Notes: generated by a model not told the origin, from the sequence alone. Positions 1 through 5,863 are shown, counted from the stretch's first letter. The stretch: DNA of 7,204 bases from Gammaproteobacteria bacterium (GCA_027858635.1 JAQICG010000229.1:1-7204), one strand, 5' to 3'. A program made the numbers and translations.

Positions 1-1202
1 TAGGCCACCGAGACGGGGCTGCGCTCCAGCCGGTCGTCGACAACCCGGTAGACCTCGTTATTGTGCACCGCCGTCGACGGCACCACCAACCGTGGCTCCC
101 GGCTTTTGACCGTCAGGCGTACCTGTAGATACATGCCCGGTTGCAGGGCCGGGCGTTCCGGTGGCGCCACGTTTTTATAGGGTGCGTCTACCGTCACCAC
201 CACCCGCGCCGTGCGGGTGGTCAGATCCAGTCCGCTGGCAATGCGTGTTACCCGCGCAGGCCAGGAGGTGTTTAGCGTTTCGGCAAGACGAACCTCTGCG
301 CCGATAACCGAAAAGTCCGGCCACTCGCTGATATCCAGCGCCTCTGCCGATAGCGCAGTACGCGGCACGTTGCCCATCAGCCGACGCAACATGGATAGTG
401 GTATATGAGCTTCGATCTCGGCGGCTTCAATGCTGTCGGCGCGAAACAGCCGTTGGCCCACGGCGGCATGCTGGTGAAGATCGATCTCAACCTCACTGAT
501 ACGCAGATCATAAGGCGCCACGAAGCGGGTATCGGCCAGATCCTCTTTCGCCTGTTGCAGGCGGATGGCGGCGCGTTCCAGCTGGGCATCCACGTAGTCC
601 CGGCGCGCGGGCAGCAATGTCAGTTCATTTTCCAGCTTAACCACGGACTGGCGCTGGGCGACCGTAGCGCGATACTGCTCGTCACGCACTGAGCGCGATA
701 CCGAATTGCTTTCCAGCAATTGCTCAATGCGCGAAAGCTCCTGTTCGGACAGGGCCAGCCGCTCCTTTTCCAGTTTTAGCAGCCGCCGGGTATTATCATT
801 CTCGGTGCCCAGCATGGCCCGCTCGGCAGAGAGCGAGGCCATTTCCGCCTCAAGCTCGACAATGGCTAACTGGTAACGGCTGGGATCGAGCGCCAGCAAC
901 AGAGTGCCTTCAGGAAGCAAAGCACCACTCTCCAGCTGTGGATGCTGCTCCACCACACGACCCGGTACATTTGCGCTCGCCTGCCAGAAATGGGCAGCCC
1001 GGCTCACGCCGTGACCGCGCGCCTCCAGCAGAAAGTCAACGGCCTGAACCTCGATGACCGCCAGTACGGGAACAGACGGCCCCGTCTCGCCGTGCATTGG
1101 CACCTGGCGATTGATCATGAGCAGTGCCAACAGACCCACTCCAACCACCAGGCCGCCCGCGACCATCAATGGCCGCCCTATGTGTTTGAATGATAGCTTC
1201 AT
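1..1202 (-). CDS. HlyD-type periplasmic adaptor of an RND efflux pump (3' end outside window)
   Basis: The frame is open for 400 codons and leaves the window without a stop. The start is the ATG at 1202-1200, preceded by AAGGAG (1208-1213) five bases away. Residues 11-30 form one hydrophobic inner-membrane anchor, and there is no lipobox. Then come a first half of a lipoyl-like domain (about 60-112, with NVPGRVVEQHPQLESG and a LDPSRYQLA segment), a long Leu/Glu/Arg-rich coiled-coil hairpin (about 113-225), the returning lipoyl half (FVAPYDLRI, about 227-255), and a beta-barrel region ending in QPGMYLQVRLTV (354-365) and VVPSTAV (373-379). That order is typical of membrane fusion proteins, which join an inner-membrane transporter to a TolC-like channel. 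The family is usually followed by its pump gene, which would lie to the left of base 1. The substrate cannot be told from this protein. Confidence 0.9.
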   Translation of the reverse strand, partial: MKLSFKHIGRPLMVAGGLVVGVGLLALLMINRQVPMHGETGPSVPVLAVIEVQAVDFLLEARGHGVSRAAHFWQASANVPGRVVEQHPQLESGALLPEGTLLLALDPSRYQLAIVELEAEMASLSAERAMLGTENDNTRRLLKLEKERLALSEQELSRIEQLLESNSVSRSVRDEQYRATVAQRQSVVKLENELTLLPARRDYVDAQLERAAIRLQQAKEDLADTRFVAPYDLRISEVEIDLHQHAAVGQRLFRADSIEAAEIEAHIPLSMLRRLMGNVPRTALSAEALDISEWPDFSVIGAEVRLAETLNTSWPARVTRIASGLDLTTRTARVVVTVDAPYKNVAPPERPALQPGMYLQVRLTVKSREPRLVVPSTAVHNNEVYRVVDDRLERSPVSVA

Positions 1203-1344
1203 CGTGACTCCTTAGCTGAATGCGGGCTCGAAAGCGACCCATGGCTGCCGGCAGATGTTTAACATGCACCGTGGTACCCTTTGGCTCGATTGTAAGGTGA
1301 GGATGGTTATACTTTCTACCGTTATTTTTACACCGGCATAAAGC

Positions 1345-1360
1345 TCATCAACATTGATGA
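1345..1360. promoter_or_regulatory. Operator-like dyad upstream of the adaptor gene
   Basis: TCATCAA and TTGATGA are perfect inverted 7-mers separated by two bases. The dyad lies about 145 bp upstream of the adaptor start. Its size and symmetry would suit a dimeric repressor, but no regulator gene is visible nearby. The half-sites have the opposite order to an FNR box. A chance dyad cannot be excluded. Confidence 0.3.
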
Positions 1361-1399
1361 TGAACTACGGAAACATCCGGGACATTCATTTCTATGTGC

Positions 1400-1419
1400 G
1401 CAGGCTTGGCCGGGCCTGC
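1400..1419. terminator. GC-rich hairpin downstream of cytochrome b, possible terminator
   Basis: GCAGGC (1400-1405) pairs with GCCTGC (1414-1419) around an 8-base loop. It lies about 60 bp past the cytochrome b stop codon, in a suitable place to end the cytochrome operon. No T-run follows on either strand, so it is not a classical intrinsic terminator. It may only be a transcript-stabilising stem. Confidence 0.3.
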
Positions 1420-1478
1420 AATTGGCTTAGCTGATGATGATGCCGTGGTCTGATTTTTCCCTGCGAAGGGCAAACTAT

Positions 1479-2093
1479 TTATCGTCCGACATCATCCTGT
1501 TCATCCAGCGTTTCATAACCGGTGATCATCGGGCGGATCAGGCTGGTCATGGTTTTGCCCATGGTGGCCATGTAAATGTGGGCGATTACAAAAATCAGCA
1601 TGGCAAAGGCGGCGCCGGTATGCACGGTGGCAACGCTACCCAGTTCGATGCTTGCCGAAAGAAACTGTGGCCAGTCGTTGTAGAACAGATATAGCAGGCC
1701 GCTGATCCAGATGATCGGGGAGATCATCAGTTTGAAGAACAGATAAGCCAGACGTTGCAATGGATTGTGCTTGGCTTTGCTGGTTTTCCGGTAGGGGTGG
1801 GCGGCGCCGGTAAAGGTGCCTATCAGATAGTAATGGATCACCGCGCCCAGGCCTTTGCGGGTGGGGAGATACTGCCGCCATTCGCCGGTGGTGATATGCC
1901 AGAAGATGGCAAAAATCCAGAGCACGATCAGCGCCCACGCCATCCAGGTATGCAGCTGTGAGGCCCTGCCAAAGCCCAGCAGCTGGTAACTGCCGTGAAT
2001 TTCAAAGCCGCTGATCAGCAGCGCAAAGATAAGCAGCGCCTGAGTCCAGTGCCAGAAACGTTCAAACCGACGATAGATCATCACCTTACTCAT
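1479..2093 (-). CDS. Cytochrome b561-type membrane subunit, partner of the octahaem cytochrome c
   Basis: The product is 204 residues, starting MSKVMIYRRFERFWHW. An upstream in-frame ATG would add 30 residues that only read the end of the preceding gene. The chosen ATG (2093-2091) has GGGAGGAG six bases upstream and overlaps the preceding stop as ATGA. There are four membrane helices (about 16-32, 48-68, 116-137, 155-177). Histidines at 15, 48, 66, 158 and 172 sit in or near the helices, as expected for two b haems. The family passes electrons between the quinone pool and periplasmic redox proteins, as in the cytochrome b subunits of hydrogenases, formate dehydrogenases and thiosulfate reductase. 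The overlap with the octahaem gene suggests translational coupling and a shared complex in the inner membrane. The exact haem ligands are inferred, not shown. Confidence 0.92.
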   Translation of the reverse strand: MSKVMIYRRFERFWHWTQALLIFALLISGFEIHGSYQLLGFGRASQLHTWMAWALIVLWIFAIFWHITTGEWRQYLPTRKGLGAVIHYYLIGTFTGAAHPYRKTSKAKHNPLQRLAYLFFKLMISPIIWISGLLYLFYNDWPQFLSASIELGSVATVHTGAAFAMLIFVIAHIYMATMGKTMTSLIRPMITGYETLDEQDDVGR

Positions 2094-3742
2094 TTGCCAC
2101 TCCTCCCACTGAAGATCAGCCGCAACAGCGCATGCAGGAACACGCCGGCCAGAACCAGCAGTACCAATGTCCATCCTGTCCAATCAAGCCCAGCGGAACG
2201 GTCACGACCCGGAATATAAAGATCTTTGATTTCAGCAAGCCGGCTTTGTCTGGCATGGCATGACTGGCATCGAACCGCCTGATCGGCTGGAGGAACCATG
2301 TGCGTGATCGGCCATAACATCGTGGTTTCGATGAATCCGTACTCTCCGCTGTAGGGCTGGCCTGATAATTGAGTCCCCGCCCGCAGGGCTTTTTCCCAGC
2401 TGAAATTGCGCCATAACGCGGTCTCATCCTTGCCGAACACATGGGTGGTCAGCAGGGTTTTGCGGTTCAGATCATAGGGCTGTTTGCCGCGCATCTGTTT
2501 GAAGGGCCAGATGCGGGAAGTCGGGTCATCGGCACCACCTTTGATGCGGTTGATGGCGATGGGTGGATTCTCCACATCCAGCGCCTGATCTCTCAGAGTG
2601 TACTCAACCGTGCCGTCAAACCAGGCATAGTGGGGCTGGACATTTTCTTCATAGCGGAAATCGCCTTTTTGGCTGAGATATACCGCATGACCTTCTGCAT
2701 TCAGTCGGGTGATGGGCTTGCCCTCTTCATCCAGTTTGCCGGCGGTTGACCAGTCCCACCACACTTTTGTCGCCACGCCGCCGCGGGCGAATTCAGGAAT
2801 ATGGCAGGTCTGGCAGGCGACACGGTCAACATGGTCGTTCAGTTTTTGCTGGTGGTGGGGCGCAGTGTTATGACAGGATTCGCAACTGGCGCGGCTGAAA
2901 TCGGTTCGTCCGGGGATATCTATCCCTTTGGTATCCCTCGCGGTGCTCTGGTAGCGGCTGCCGGGTATGACGTGGCCCCAGGCGGTATGGCATTCGCCGC
3001 AGGAAAAATCGAGCCCCTCGGTTGCCATGTGCACATCCAGACTTTTCGCCGGATCAAACAGGGAGGAATCCAGATCACCATGCTTTACGCCGTCGCCACC
3101 GCCGCCATAGAAATGACAGTTGCCGCAGTTACGCCGGCCGCTTTCACCCACCTGCTGGGCGATCTTTTTCAAATCCGGTGGGTTCACGATATTGCCGCTG
3201 CCCTTTGGCCACTCACGGGGTTCATAAGCGGGGTGTCCCGCCGAAGTGGGGAATTTCCGGTACTCACCGGTGGTGTCGTGACAGACCAGACAGTCCACTT
3301 TATCCGCTTCTTCAGGCGGGGGTTGCAACATATCTTCCCAGCCATAACCGACATGACAGCTGGTGCAACGGGGTTCATTGGTCACAACCATGCCGCAGAA
3401 GCTGTTTATGACATGGCGTTTGCCAAGCACCTGACCGGTTTCAGGGTGTTCATACGTCCAGGTCCAGTGCGTGGTTTCGCGGATCTGCTTACCCGCTTCG
3501 GTATGGCATTCAAGGCAGGCGGCGGTGACCTCCGGCGCGGTGGCGAAATCCTTCTGCAACGATTCGAAACTGCCGTGATCGGCCGTGGAAGGTTCTGTTG
3601 CAGCCGACCACGCAGGCGCGCAAGCCATAGCCGCCAGAATACCGATGACTAATGCAACGAAACCCCTGCTCCTTACAACGCCTTGACGTCGCCTGAGCAA
3701 GGCCATCGGAAACCCCTGAGAATTAATGAACAACATGTTCAT
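2090..3742 (-). CDS. Octahaem c-type cytochrome, tetrathionate reductase (OTR) family, membrane-anchored
   Basis: The product is 550 residues. A Sec-type signal (Arg-rich n-region to about 26, hydrophobic 27-45, likely cleavage after AWSA at 47) leads into eight CXXCH haem motifs starting at residues 76, 126, 151, 206, 248, 287, 310 and 492. A membrane helix at about 522-544 anchors the C terminus with a basic cytoplasmic tail. The motif spacing, FCGMVVTNEPRCTSCHVGYG-type region and length match the Shewanella OTR family, whose purified member reduces tetrathionate, nitrite and hydroxylamine in vitro. That family has one lysine-ligated active-site haem. Lys148, just before the third motif, is a candidate ligand, and Cys116 is the only non-haem cysteine of the mature protein. 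The start is set by AAGGAGAGG (3750-3758), seven bases from the first ATG; Met13 is an alternative start. It is cotranscribed with cytochrome b. The physiological substrate is unknown. Confidence 0.93.
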   Translation of the reverse strand: MNMLFINSQGFPMALLRRRQGVVRSRGFVALVIGILAAMACAPAWSAATEPSTADHGSFESLQKDFATAPEVTAACLECHTEAGKQIRETTHWTWTYEHPETGQVLGKRHVINSFCGMVVTNEPRCTSCHVGYGWEDMLQPPPEEADKVDCLVCHDTTGEYRKFPTSAGHPAYEPREWPKGSGNIVNPPDLKKIAQQVGESGRRNCGNCHFYGGGGDGVKHGDLDSSLFDPAKSLDVHMATEGLDFSCGECHTAWGHVIPGSRYQSTARDTKGIDIPGRTDFSRASCESCHNTAPHHQQKLNDHVDRVACQTCHIPEFARGGVATKVWWDWSTAGKLDEEGKPITRLNAEGHAVYLSQKGDFRYEENVQPHYAWFDGTVEYTLRDQALDVENPPIAINRIKGGADDPTSRIWPFKQMRGKQPYDLNRKTLLTTHVFGKDETALWRNFSWEKALRAGTQLSGQPYSGEYGFIETTMLWPITHMVPPADQAVRCQSCHARQSRLAEIKDLYIPGRDRSAGLDWTGWTLVLLVLAGVFLHALLRLIFSGRSGK

Positions 3743-3749
3743 ACCCGAT

Positions 3750-3758
3750 CCTCTCCTT
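3750..3758 (-). promoter_or_regulatory. Ribosome binding site choosing the octahaem cytochrome start
   Basis: The minus strand reads AAGGAGAGG seven bases before the ATG at 3742-3740. This favours that start over the internal ATG for Met13, which has only a CAGGGG upstream. Confidence 0.7.
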
Positions 3759-3801
3759 ATTTATCTGCCCGAAAAATTAAATCCTTATCCGCGTCCATCA
3801 G

Positions 3802-3837
3802 AAAAAAACGGCGCATCGCGGCGAAAGCCTCTGCGCC
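3802..3837 (-). terminator. Intrinsic terminator between the hsdR remnant and the octahaem cytochrome gene
   Basis: On the minus strand GGCGCA (3837-3832) pairs with TGCGCC (3815-3810). Inside, a second short stem GGC-TTTC-GCC extends the hairpin across an internal bulge. A G and then seven T residues (3808-3802) follow at once, as in a Rho-independent terminator. It would stop transcription coming from the island before it enters the cytochrome operon, whose start codon is about 60 bp further on. It could also act as an attenuator if the operon promoter lies upstream of it. Confidence 0.7.
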
Positions 3838-3872
3838 ATTGATGGATGTTAATTTAGTTTTTTCTGAGAGTC

Positions 3873-3901
3873 ATCATACTTTAATGTGCCCTAATTTTGA
3901 A
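3873..3901 (-). promoter_or_regulatory. Possible sigma-70 promoter upstream of the terminator
   Basis: The minus strand has TTCAAA (3901-3896, 4 of 6 to the -35 consensus), a 17-base spacer, and TATGAT (3878-3873, 5 of 6 to the -10 consensus). The -35 box lies in the decayed tail of the hsdR remnant. A transcript from here would start near 3866 and pass through the terminator at 3802-3837 before the octahaem gene. Similar matches arise by chance in AT-rich DNA. A weaker alternative -10, TTTAAT, lies between the terminator and the gene but lacks a good -35. Confidence 0.35.
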
Positions 3902-4345
3902 CGTCGACGTCCTTGTCCTCGAACGACACGCACCAAAACGCTCACGCCAGCTATTTTCCCTGGCGAAACACTGCACCCATAATTCATCCGGCGTGGGGTA
4001 GCGATCGACATAAGCCTCCTTGCCGCTGTGCATATCAATCTGATAAATGCCCACGCCATTGGTGGAATAGGTGAGCCTCGCCTGCAAGCGTTCGGAATAG
4101 CGCTTGGCCTGAGCCACGCCCTCGGTATTGGACAGGCTTTTCTTTTTCGCCTCGATCACACCGAGCTTCTAGCCTTTATAAAACAGCACATAATCGGCGA
4201 TATCCCGTTTGGCGCGCTGACCCGCGCCCTGTAAACGCCCCAGGGTAATCAACTCGCGCCGCACCCAGCTGCCATCGACCACGCCCCAGCCTGCTTCTTT
4301 CAAAGCCGGGTCGATCAGTTCAGCGCGAGTTTCTGCCTCATTCAT
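3891..4345 (-). pseudogene. hsdR: Broken N-terminal remnant of type I restriction subunit R (hsdR)
   Basis: The frame from ATG 4345 reads MNEAETRAELIDPALKEAGW and on into DIADYVLFYKG, then a TAG at 4171-4169, then KLGVIEAKKKSLSN up to NSWRERFGA. This is the N-terminal nuclease region of HsdR. Asp51 and the Glu65-x-Lys67 (VIEAK) motif of its PD-ExK centre are present, but the TAG (codon 59) falls between them. A CAG-to-TAG change would explain it, since relatives have Gln there. Near 3926-3930 one base is missing, after which another frame reads SFEDKDVD before a further TAG at 3893-3891. The motor and C-terminal parts, several hundred residues in the family, are absent. The first ATG has AAGGA directly against it, an unusually short spacing. 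No restriction activity is possible from this copy. Confidence 0.88.
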
Positions 4346-4383
4346 TCCTTACCACCACATCCTTACCAAAATTAAGTCAGCAG

Positions 4384-4396
4384 AGTATATAGCACA
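4384..4396 (-). promoter_or_regulatory. Conserved extended -10-like box in leader A
   Basis: The minus strand reads TGTGCTATATACT, with a TGC before TATATA and an overlapping TATACT. It is identical in repeat copy B. A TTGGCA lies 20 bases upstream here (19 in copy B), which is longer than ideal. Conservation in both diverged copies supports a function, probably the old hsdR promoter. Confidence 0.4.
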
Positions 4397-4470
4397 AACA
4401 TAGTGGGTTTATGCCAAACACTAGCAACTACAACGGGTTATATGAATTGCAGAAAAATCTATAGCAGGAA

Positions 4471-4507
4471 TAAAGTAGTGGCCTGCTAAAAGCTGGTCAC
4501 TACTTTA
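4471..4507. terminator. 37-nt hairpin of repeat A, at the end of the small zeta-linked gene
   Basis: TAAAGTAGTG (4471-4480) pairs with CACTACTTTA (4498-4507). Inner pairing continues through CC/GG and GCT/AGC to a three-base loop (4488-4490), with one T-T mismatch. The stop codon of the 54-codon gene (4502-4500) lies within the arm, so the hairpin sits where a terminator for the toxin operon would be. Only TTTATT follows on the minus strand, so termination strength is uncertain. Confidence 0.6.
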
Positions 4508-4664
4508 TGGTGGATGCCCGACGGATAATATCAAGCTGTTGTTCAGTCGCCTTTTGCAGCACTTCGCTATAAACACGTTTTTTCTCACGCGACGAAGCAT
4601 TCCGGATAAAATCAGAAAATTCGGTTGATCTTTTATGTGCTTTGTTTTTACAGGAATTGAACAT
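4500..4664 (-). CDS. Small protein downstream of the zeta toxin, candidate partner or antitoxin
   Basis: This 54-codon frame (ATG 4664-4662, TAG 4502-4500) starts MFNSCKNKAHKRST and contains SDFIRNASSREKKRVYSEV followed by LQKATEQQLDIIRRA. It is highly charged with no membrane segment, and the second half looks like one or two amphipathic helices. It begins 24 bases after the zeta stop. From memory, small proteins with an FIRxAS...EKxxVY pattern accompany zeta-type kinases in proteobacteria, which supports a real gene, but I cannot verify this here. No strong ribosome binding site is seen: a G-run lies about 14 bases upstream, so translation may depend on coupling to zeta. The last codons (Ile-Lys-stop) are supplied by the hairpin of repeat A. 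An antitoxin role is inference only. Confidence 0.65.
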   Translation of the reverse strand: MFNSCKNKAHKRSTEFSDFIRNASSREKKRVYSEVLQKATEQQLDIIRRASTIK

Positions 4665-4688
4665 ATTTAGTAATCACGCCCCCCAGTA

Positions 4689-5399
4689 TTACGGGGTAAT
4701 TGCCTTCTCTAAAGAGACTTTAGTATATTTCTCAGGTATATAGTTGTCAATTATATCGATATTTGCTTTATATACCTTATCCGTTCCGTCGGTATTCTTG
4801 AGCAATAAATCGATAACCAGGTCTTTTTTAAAGGCCTGTTTTAGCTGGCTAACTACATTCCTTGCTGCAAAATACTGTTCTATAAAGCGATCTTCCAAAA
4901 CCCGGCGTCCTTCGATCTTTTCACGCGCTTGCACAAAATTCCAGGCCAGCTCAGGATTTTGATAAACATAAATAATTTGAACAAACCGGCCTTTTTTCAG
5001 CGATCTTTTAATGTTTTTTTCCGCTTTCTCATAATTGGAAAAAGTGCCGTCAAGAATAAAACTTTGACACTGATCCAGAGCCAGATCGTGAACCTTCTCC
5101 ACCAGAATAGCTGCGGGAAACTGAAACAGCCATGAATTTTCGCCATTGTAATCTTCAAAATAATCACGCAGCTCATCCTGATCGATCCTGAGAATCGACT
5201 GATTGTTTCCGTATCGGCTCAATAGCGCTTTTGAAGCCTCTGTTTTACCCGCACCGGGCGAACCCGCCATTAAAACAGAAACCGGATCAGCCTCAGGTGG
5301 GTACATTTCAACAGAAGCGATTTTTCTGACAATAGCCTTCTTGTTCTTCTTGGCGAACGCAAGGGCTTTATCGTAAATCTGTTTTTCTGCTTCGTTCAT
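4689..5399 (-). CDS. Zeta-toxin-family P-loop kinase
   Basis: The product is 236 residues from the ATG at 5399, which overlaps the rhuM stop as ATGA. A longer frame to 5534 exists, but its extra 45 residues only read rhuM in another frame. GSPGAGKT (46-53) is a Walker A motif. LRIDQDELRDYF (70-81) carries the acidic residues expected after it, FILDGTFSNYEKA (115-127) is a second conserved strand-loop, and REKIEGRRVLEDRF (159-172) supplies basic lid residues. The length and segment order match chromosomal zeta-like proteins. Known zeta toxins phosphorylate UDP-N-acetylglucosamine and poison cell-wall synthesis; the substrate here is unproven. No epsilon-type antitoxin is present. The gene is visibly more AT-rich than rhuM, with the change falling at the overlap, which suggests separate origins. 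Confidence 0.88.
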   Translation of the reverse strand: MNEAEKQIYDKALAFAKKNKKAIVRKIASVEMYPPEADPVSVLMAGSPGAGKTEASKALLSRYGNNQSILRIDQDELRDYFEDYNGENSWLFQFPAAILVEKVHDLALDQCQSFILDGTFSNYEKAEKNIKRSLKKGRFVQIIYVYQNPELAWNFVQAREKIEGRRVLEDRFIEQYFAARNVVSQLKQAFKKDLVIDLLLKNTDGTDKVYKANIDIIDNYIPEKYTKVSLEKAITP

Positions 5400-5863
5400 G
5401 CCAGCGCCGGGCTTTGCGCCGCCTTGCGTATCAGCGCCAGCGTGTCCTCCAGTTCGTGGGCGTTTTTCTCGAAATGCTGGCGGTTGAGCGTCCAGCCCTT
5501 CGTTAAATGCTCGCGCAAAACGCGGGTGGCCCATTGGCGAAATTTCACTGCACGATGCGAGTTCACCCGGTAACCGAGAGAGATAATGGCATCCAGATTG
5601 TAATGTTTGATGAGTCGAGAAACCTGGCGTTTGCCTTCCTGGCGAACTACCGAGGACTCCTCGGTAGTTGCCAACTCGTCCAGTTCCTCGTCACTGTATA
5701 TGCTTTTTAGATGCAAACTGACATTGTCTGAAGAGGTGTCAAACAATTCAGCCATCTGCCGTTGCGTCAGCCAGACCGTTTCCTGATCCGCATCCAGCCG
5801 AACTTCGACGGTCTGGTCAGCGTCTTCGTAGATGACAATGGGGTTTTCGTTTGCTTGTGTCAT
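5396..5863 (-). CDS. RhuM-family DNA-binding protein lacking the usual Fic/DOC extension
   Basis: The product is 155 residues. Residues 10-28 form a short beta region (IVIYEDADQTVEVRLD), then TVWLTQRQMAELFDTSSDNVSLH (29-51) is a probable helix-turn-helix, and HYNLDAIISLGYRVNS followed by FRQWATRVLREHLTKGW (87-124) is the RhuM hallmark. RhuM proteins are usually twice this length. In relatives next to type I restriction genes, a tail like LIRKAAQSPAL (144-154) leads on into a Fic/DOC domain; here the protein stops one residue later. The start has AAGGAGGAG (5880-5872) eight bases upstream and overlaps the preceding stop as ATGA. It sits in the usual hsdS-rhuM order. It may act as an operon autoregulator or as the DNA-binding half of a toxin-antitoxin pair; both are inference. 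Confidence 0.85.
   Translation of the reverse strand: MTQANENPIVIYEDADQTVEVRLDADQETVWLTQRQMAELFDTSSDNVSLHLKSIYSDEELDELATTEESSVVRQEGKRQVSRLIKHYNLDAIISLGYRVNSHRAVKFRQWATRVLREHLTKGWTLNRQHFEKNAHELEDTLALIRKAAQSPALA

Larger units (their letters stand above)
1203..1478. other. Intergenic region between the cytochrome b and adaptor genes
   Basis: This 276-bp gap has no convincing gene on either strand. It holds the ribosome binding site of the adaptor gene, a 16-bp dyad (1345-1360) and a GC-rich hairpin (1400-1419). On the minus strand a TATAAC (near 1305-1310) could be a -10 box, but I find no acceptable -35 box at normal spacing, so no promoter is called. A shorter CCCT/AGGG hairpin just after the cytochrome b stop is followed by AAAAATC rather than a T-run and is weak. 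The adaptor may have its own promoter here, but the sequence does not prove it. Confidence 0.6.
4245..4508. repeat. Direct repeat copy A (hairpin, leader and start of hsdR)
   Basis: This 264-bp stretch matches 5960-6216 in the same orientation, with scattered substitutions and a few small indels; I judge identity by eye as well over 80 percent. In minus-strand order the repeat holds a hairpin, an AT-rich leader with a conserved TGTGCTATATACT box, the start of hsdR, and hsdR codons through Ile-Thr-Leu. The match ends at the same hsdR codon in both copies because copy B is then fused to hsdS sequence. The copies flank the rhuM-zeta cassette and would permit recombination that removes it. Confidence 0.9.

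Noticed and set aside
405..692. Plus-strand open frame opposite the efflux adaptor
   Set aside because: The minus strand is open throughout and gives a coherent adaptor protein; the plus frame has no recognisable features.
2094..2183. Longer cytochrome b start adding 30 residues
   Set aside because: The extra residues only read the C-terminal codons of the octahaem gene out of frame; the ATG at 2093 has a strong ribosome binding site.
2801..3652. Long plus-strand open frame (283 codons) opposite the octahaem cytochrome
   Set aside because: It is fully antisense to a gene with eight haem motifs and a signal peptide. The translation shows no domain pattern and is a by-product of the GC-rich codon use of the real gene.
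3839..3852. FNR-like site TTGATggatGTTAA upstream of the octahaem operon
   Set aside because: Only one half-site is perfect, and it lies downstream of the best promoter candidate rather than near -41, so it cannot be supported as an activator site.
3883..4159. Separate 92-codon gene starting at an internal GTG
   Set aside because: It is simply the continuation of the hsdR frame after the TAG at 4171-4169, not an independent gene.
5400..5534. Longer zeta start adding 45 residues
   Set aside because: The added part is Pro/Gly/Arg-rich, overlaps rhuM in another frame and does not resemble zeta proteins. The ATG at 5399 gives the normal family start and length.
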